Shown one piece after another: positions 4,322-7,623 of a stretch of DNA of 7,623 nt. The notes beneath the pieces were generated by a model. That model saw nothing but the letters and a program-made list of their open reading frames with translations. It ran no database searches and had not been told where the DNA came from. The stretch spans positions 1-7,623 of the forward strand of contig AWNV01000100.1 of the NCBI GenBank assembly GCA_000493965.1, read 5' to 3'. The stretch is from Candidatus Aminicenans sakinawicola JGI OTU-1 (GTDB lineage Bacteria > Acidobacteriota > Aminicenantia > Aminicenantales > Aminicenantaceae). A program made the translations under genes and the position numbers. Position 1 is the first letter of the stretch; the number at the start of each line of letters is the position of its first letter.

Positions 4322-7300
4322 ATGTTAAATCTTTTCAAAAAACACGGGTCTACGGCAGGCTTATGTGCGGCCGCTGCACTGGTACTTTTAATTTCCACAG
4401 AGTATTCGCCTGCAGCCTACTCCCAGCAGATCACTCCTGAAATCTACAGCCAGCTCAGGTACCGCTATATCGGTCCTCCTGGAAACAGGGCTTCGGCTGT
4501 TGTGGGAGTGCCGGGCGATCCTATGGTTTACTATATAGGAGCATCTTCCGGAGGGATCTGGAAATCGACTGACGCCGGCGTTCACTGGATTCCTATTTTC
4601 GACGGCCAGCCGGCTCAGTCAATCGGAGCGCTTGCTGTTGCACCTTCAGACCCGAATGTAGTCTGGGCTGGTACAGGAGAAGCCTTTGTCCGCAGCAACA
4701 TCTCCATCGGAAACGGTGTATACAAATCCACTGATGCGGGAAAGACCTGGAAGCACATGGGTCTCGACGTGACAGGGAGAATCGGAAGAGTTGCGATCGA
4801 CCCACGGGATCCCGATATCGTCTTCGTTGCTGCAGTGGGGCACTGCTACGGCCCGCAGCAGGAGCGAGGGGTGTTCCGCACCAATGATGGAGGGAAGACA
4901 TGGGAAAGAGTGCTTTTTGTGGATGAAAATACAGGATGTTTTGAAATTGCAATGGATCCCAACAACCCGCGTATTCTATTCGCAGGAATGTGGCCTCTGG
5001 TGATAAGGACCTGGGGAAGGGAGAGCGGCGGACCCAACGGCGGCCTCTATATGTCCAGGGACGGGGGCAGCACCTGGAAGCATCTTACTGGCCATGGACT
5101 GCCCGAACCCCCGATAGGGAAAGTCGGTGTTGCTGTTGCACCGAGCAATTCCAATGTCGTATACGCACTCATTGAAACCGGCACCCCAAACCGCGGTGTG
5201 CTCTGGAGGTCAAACGACGGCGGAGAGAACTGGAAGCTTGTGAGCTACAACCGCCTGCTTAACGAGCGGCCTCACTACGCCTCGCGTATAATGGTATCGC
5301 CGGCCGATGAAAATGAAGTCTATTTTGCTGCCAACAGCCCGAGCATCACATATGACGGCGGCATAACCTCGGAAACAGTTCGCTGGAGCGGCGACTGCCA
5401 CGACATGTGGGCCGACCCCCTCATTCCGGACAGGATGATGATAAGCGACGACGGGGGCGTCATAATAAGCCTCAACCGGGGGAAAACATGGAAAAGAATC
5501 GCTCTTCCCATCGCACAGATGTACCATGTGGCAGTAGACAACCAGATTCCGTACTATGTCTACGGCGGCATGCAGGACGGAAACGGCTATAAAGGACCGA
5601 GCACCGCATCGAGCCGCAGGGGCTGGGGGACGCCTCCTAATGAATGGCAGGCAACTGCAGGAGAAGAATGCGGTTTTATTGTTCCTGATCCTGTCGACCA
5701 TAACATCGTGTGGGGAGGAGGCTACAATGCACATTTCACACGCGTCGACTACAGGACAGGACACATGCGTTCAGTCCAAGTATGGCCGGAATCGGCATAC
5801 GGTTCACCTGCAGGCCTTCTTAAGTACCGCTTCAACTGGACATTTCCTATCACCATCTCACCGCACGACCACAATAAAATATATGCCGGAAGCCAGTGCG
5901 TACACCAGACAACAGACGGAGGACGAAGCTGGAAAGTGATCAGCCCGGACCTCAGCACCAATGACCAGAGCAGGATGGGCCTTTCAGGCGGCCTCACAAA
6001 AGACAACCTGGGCGTTGAATACGGGTGCATCGTGTTCGCCATAGCCGAGTCGCCCATCGAGGAAGGATGTATCTGGGCCGGCACCAATGACGGACTCGTG
6101 CATATAACCAGGGACGGCGGCGCTAACTGGACCAATGTCACAAAAAATATACCGGATCTTCCTCCATGGGGCACCGTAAGCAACCTGGAGCCCTCCAGGT
6201 ACGATTCCGGAACTTGTTACATGACAGTGGACTTTCACCAGATGAACAACCGGGACCCTTTTGTATATAAGACTGCCGATTACGGAAAGAGCTGGAAATC
6301 TATCAGCTCCGATATCACGAGGAGCGTATTCAGTTATGCCCACTGGATACATGAAGATCCGGTGAGGAAAGGAATGCTCTATCTGGGAACAGAGAATGCC
6401 ATCTACATTTCCTTTAATGACGGCAAAAACTGGCTTCCTCTGCAAAACAACCTGCCTCATGCGCCGGTCCACCACATGGTCATACAGGAACATTTTAATG
6501 ACCTTGTCGTGGCAACCTACGGCCGCGGATTCTGGATCATGGACGACATCACACCTCTCCAGCAGCTCACTAAGGAAGTCCTCAAGTCGGATCTTCATCT
6601 CTTTGTGCCGCGGCAGGCTTACCGGCTGCACAGCGTAACCGGAGGCGCAAGGGTCAATCCACAGGCTTTCATTAACTATTATCTGAATACGGCTCCAAAA
6701 GGAAATGTTAAAATCACGATACTGGACGAAGAGGGACGAACAGTGAATACACTCCGCGGAAGCCGTAAAGCAGGGATAAACCGGGTCTCATGGAACCTGA
6801 GATACGAGGCGGCAAGAAGGGCAAAGCTTAGAACCAAACCTCCAGGAAACCCTCATGTCGTTGAGGAAAAAAGATTCAGAACCACATGGGAGCGGGAAGG
6901 ATGGTATCCCATACTGAGCTGGGGGACAAGCGGAGGTTTTTACGGAGCGCTCGCAGCACCTGGGAACTTCACTGTGAAGCTTTCTGTTGATGGAGCGGAA
7001 CTCAGCCGGAAGTTAGTTGTGAAGAAAGACCCGCGTTCGGCCGGAAGCGAAGCAGGTATCCGGGCCCAACTCAATATGCTGCTTGAACTCCGCGGCAATA
7101 TCAATACCGTGTCTGATATGATCAGCCAGATCGAATGGATGAGAAAGCAGATTTACGACCTGAAAGATATCCTGAAAGGCAGCAGCCATGCCTCTGTAAT
7201 TACTGCTGCAGATGAACTCGACAAAAAGCTGAGGGCTGTGGAGGACAAAATATTCCAGCCTATGACAGCAGAAGGCGACTCAAAGTCTTTTAGATATCCG

Positions 7301-7519
7301 AATATGCTGTACTGCAAGCTTTCGGTGCTTGCAGGAGATGTGGCCTCTATGGTCGATTTTGCCCCGAACAAACAGCAGATTGAAGTGCACGAACTGCTTA
7401 AAAAACGCATGATAAGCTATAAAGGCAAGCTGGACGAATTGATTAAAACCGATGTGCCGGCTTTCAATGACATGCTCGAGGAGAAAAATCTCTCGGTCAT
7501 CATTGCTGATAAAAGATGA
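4322..7519 (+). CDS. Exported Asp-box (BNR/VPS10/GH74-like) beta-propeller protein with Ig-like and helical C-terminal parts
   Basis: A 1065-residue protein, start fixed by AAGGAGG. Residues 1-34 look like a Sec signal peptide (KKH, hydrophobic 11-25, cleavage likely after AYS34). C15 is not in a lipobox. Residues about 40-745 carry eight canonical Asp boxes (S/T-x-D-x-G-x-x-W) starting near 82, 136, 187, 245, 297, 530, 596 and 651, plus two variants with Asn for Asp near 383 and 697. Spacing of mostly 46-66 residues fits stacked propeller blades, as in sortilin/VPS10-like and GH74 proteins. Residues about 775-905 resemble a FlgD-type Ig-like domain (VKITILDEEGR, then APGNFTVKL), and 908-1055 are helical and partly coiled-coil. 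I see no sialidase FRIP motif or other clear catalytic signature, so glycosidase, binding or protein-interaction roles remain open. It is transcribed away from the kinases and is more GC-rich than they are. Architecture is confident; function is not. Confidence 0.96.
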   Translation: MLNLFKKHGSTAGLCAAAALVLLISTEYSPAAYSQQITPEIYSQLRYRYIGPPGNRASAVVGVPGDPMVYYIGASSGGIWKSTDAGVHWIPIFDGQPAQSIGALAVAPSDPNVVWAGTGEAFVRSNISIGNGVYKSTDAGKTWKHMGLDVTGRIGRVAIDPRDPDIVFVAAVGHCYGPQQERGVFRTNDGGKTWERVLFVDENTGCFEIAMDPNNPRILFAGMWPLVIRTWGRESGGPNGGLYMSRDGGSTWKHLTGHGLPEPPIGKVGVAVAPSNSNVVYALIETGTPNRGVLWRSNDGGENWKLVSYNRLLNERPHYASRIMVSPADENEVYFAANSPSITYDGGITSETVRWSGDCHDMWADPLIPDRMMISDDGGVIISLNRGKTWKRIALPIAQMYHVAVDNQIPYYVYGGMQDGNGYKGPSTASSRRGWGTPPNEWQATAGEECGFIVPDPVDHNIVWGGGYNAHFTRVDYRTGHMRSVQVWPESAYGSPAGLLKYRFNWTFPITISPHDHNKIYAGSQCVHQTTDGGRSWKVISPDLSTNDQSRMGLSGGLTKDNLGVEYGCIVFAIAESPIEEGCIWAGTNDGLVHITRDGGANWTNVTKNIPDLPPWGTVSNLEPSRYDSGTCYMTVDFHQMNNRDPFVYKTADYGKSWKSISSDITRSVFSYAHWIHEDPVRKGMLYLGTENAIYISFNDGKNWLPLQNNLPHAPVHHMVIQEHFNDLVVATYGRGFWIMDDITPLQQLTKEVLKSDLHLFVPRQAYRLHSVTGGARVNPQAFINYYLNTAPKGNVKITILDEEGRTVNTLRGSRKAGINRVSWNLRYEAARRAKLRTKPPGNPHVVEEKRFRTTWEREGWYPILSWGTSGGFYGALAAPGNFTVKLSVDGAELSRKLVVKKDPRSAGSEAGIRAQLNMLLELRGNINTVSDMISQIEWMRKQIYDLKDILKGSSHASVITAADELDKKLRAVEDKIFQPMTAEGDSKSFRYPNMLYCKLSVLAGDVASMVDFAPNKQQIEVHELLKKRMISYKGKLDELIKTDVPAFNDMLEEKNLSVIIADKR

Positions 7520-7622
7520 ATTTGAGTGCATGTTTGCGCTCCACTAAGATTTTTAACGCCATTTCCTCCCCGATCTTCTCGGCTCTGATGGAACTCCGCA
7601 TGTTTATCTTAAGCAGCGCCAC
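7500..7622 (-). CDS. Possible 3' end of a convergent gene entering from the right edge
   Basis: Of the three minus-strand frames at the edge only this one is open, giving about 40 residues ending at TGA 7502-7500. The sequence is helix-like and charged (SSIRAEKIGEEMALKIL) with no family I can name. It would overlap the end of the exported-protein gene by 20 bases, which is common for convergent genes. A plus-strand frame is also open here, and the stretch is short, so this is a weak call. Confidence 0.3.
   Translation of the reverse strand: MALLKINMRSSIRAEKIGEEMALKILVERKHALKFIFYQQ
7524..7554 (+). terminator. Weak hairpin plus T run after the exported-protein gene
   Basis: GAGTGC (7524-7529) can pair with GCGCTC (7536-7541) with one G-U pair, and five T residues follow at 7550-7554. 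The eight-base gap before the T run makes it a poor intrinsic terminator, so it is only a candidate. Confidence 0.2.
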
Positions 7623-7623
7623 T

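Noticed and set aside
4322..4400. Lipoprotein signal at C15 of the exported protein
   Set aside because: The residues before the Cys are AGL, and the required small residue at -1 is missing, so an ordinary Sec signal peptide fits better.
5210..5764. 184-residue minus-strand ORF antisense to the exported protein, and similar ones at 5749-6183 and 5984-6631
   Set aside because: They are antisense shadows of a long coding frame with repeated Asp-box codons. No RBS or protein family is seen.

Overview
The window reads as bacterial chromosome from an organism I cannot name. It has Shine-Dalgarno sites, sigma70-like promoter spacing, a Sec signal peptide, PAS/HisKA_2 sensor kinases and a large Asp-box propeller protein of a type common in environmental Gram-negative bacteria such as Acidobacteria-like and deltaproteobacterial lineages. 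That affiliation is inference only. By eye, the kinase half is clearly more AT-rich than the large gene on the right.

Layout. Positions 1-1970 (minus) hold most of a soluble four-PAS histidine kinase (kinase A) whose C-terminus runs off the left edge. Positions 1971-2248 are its upstream region. Positions 2249-3733 (minus) hold a complete two-PAS histidine kinase (kinase B). The two kinases are a tandem duplication. The last PAS domain plus the catalytic core match without gaps (1-773 versus 2484-3256, 43 mismatches counted by eye), and the start/RBS segment and an upstream block also match. The N-terminal PAS domains differ, so the pair is a mosaic with a shared output and swapped inputs. 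Just upstream of kinase B, at 3743-3838 (minus), is an unusually short ORF for a 31-residue single-span membrane peptide. Its stop codon overlaps the kinase B ribosome binding site, and the matching sequence upstream of kinase A is deleted.

Positions 3839-4321 are a non-coding divergent region with promoter candidates and inverted repeats. Part of it is a 105-bp block, 97% identical to the block upstream of kinase A, that is better conserved than the kinase coding repeat. Positions 4322-7519 (plus) encode a 1065-residue exported beta-propeller protein with about ten Asp-box motifs, a C-terminal Ig-like domain and a helical tail. The last 100 bases may hold the 3' end of a convergent gene.

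How the parts may work together (inference). Two cytoplasmic PAS kinases with nearly the same catalytic core but different sensory modules, one apparently coupled to a tiny membrane peptide, lie next to a divergently transcribed exported protein. No response regulator is visible in the window, so the output pathway is unknown.
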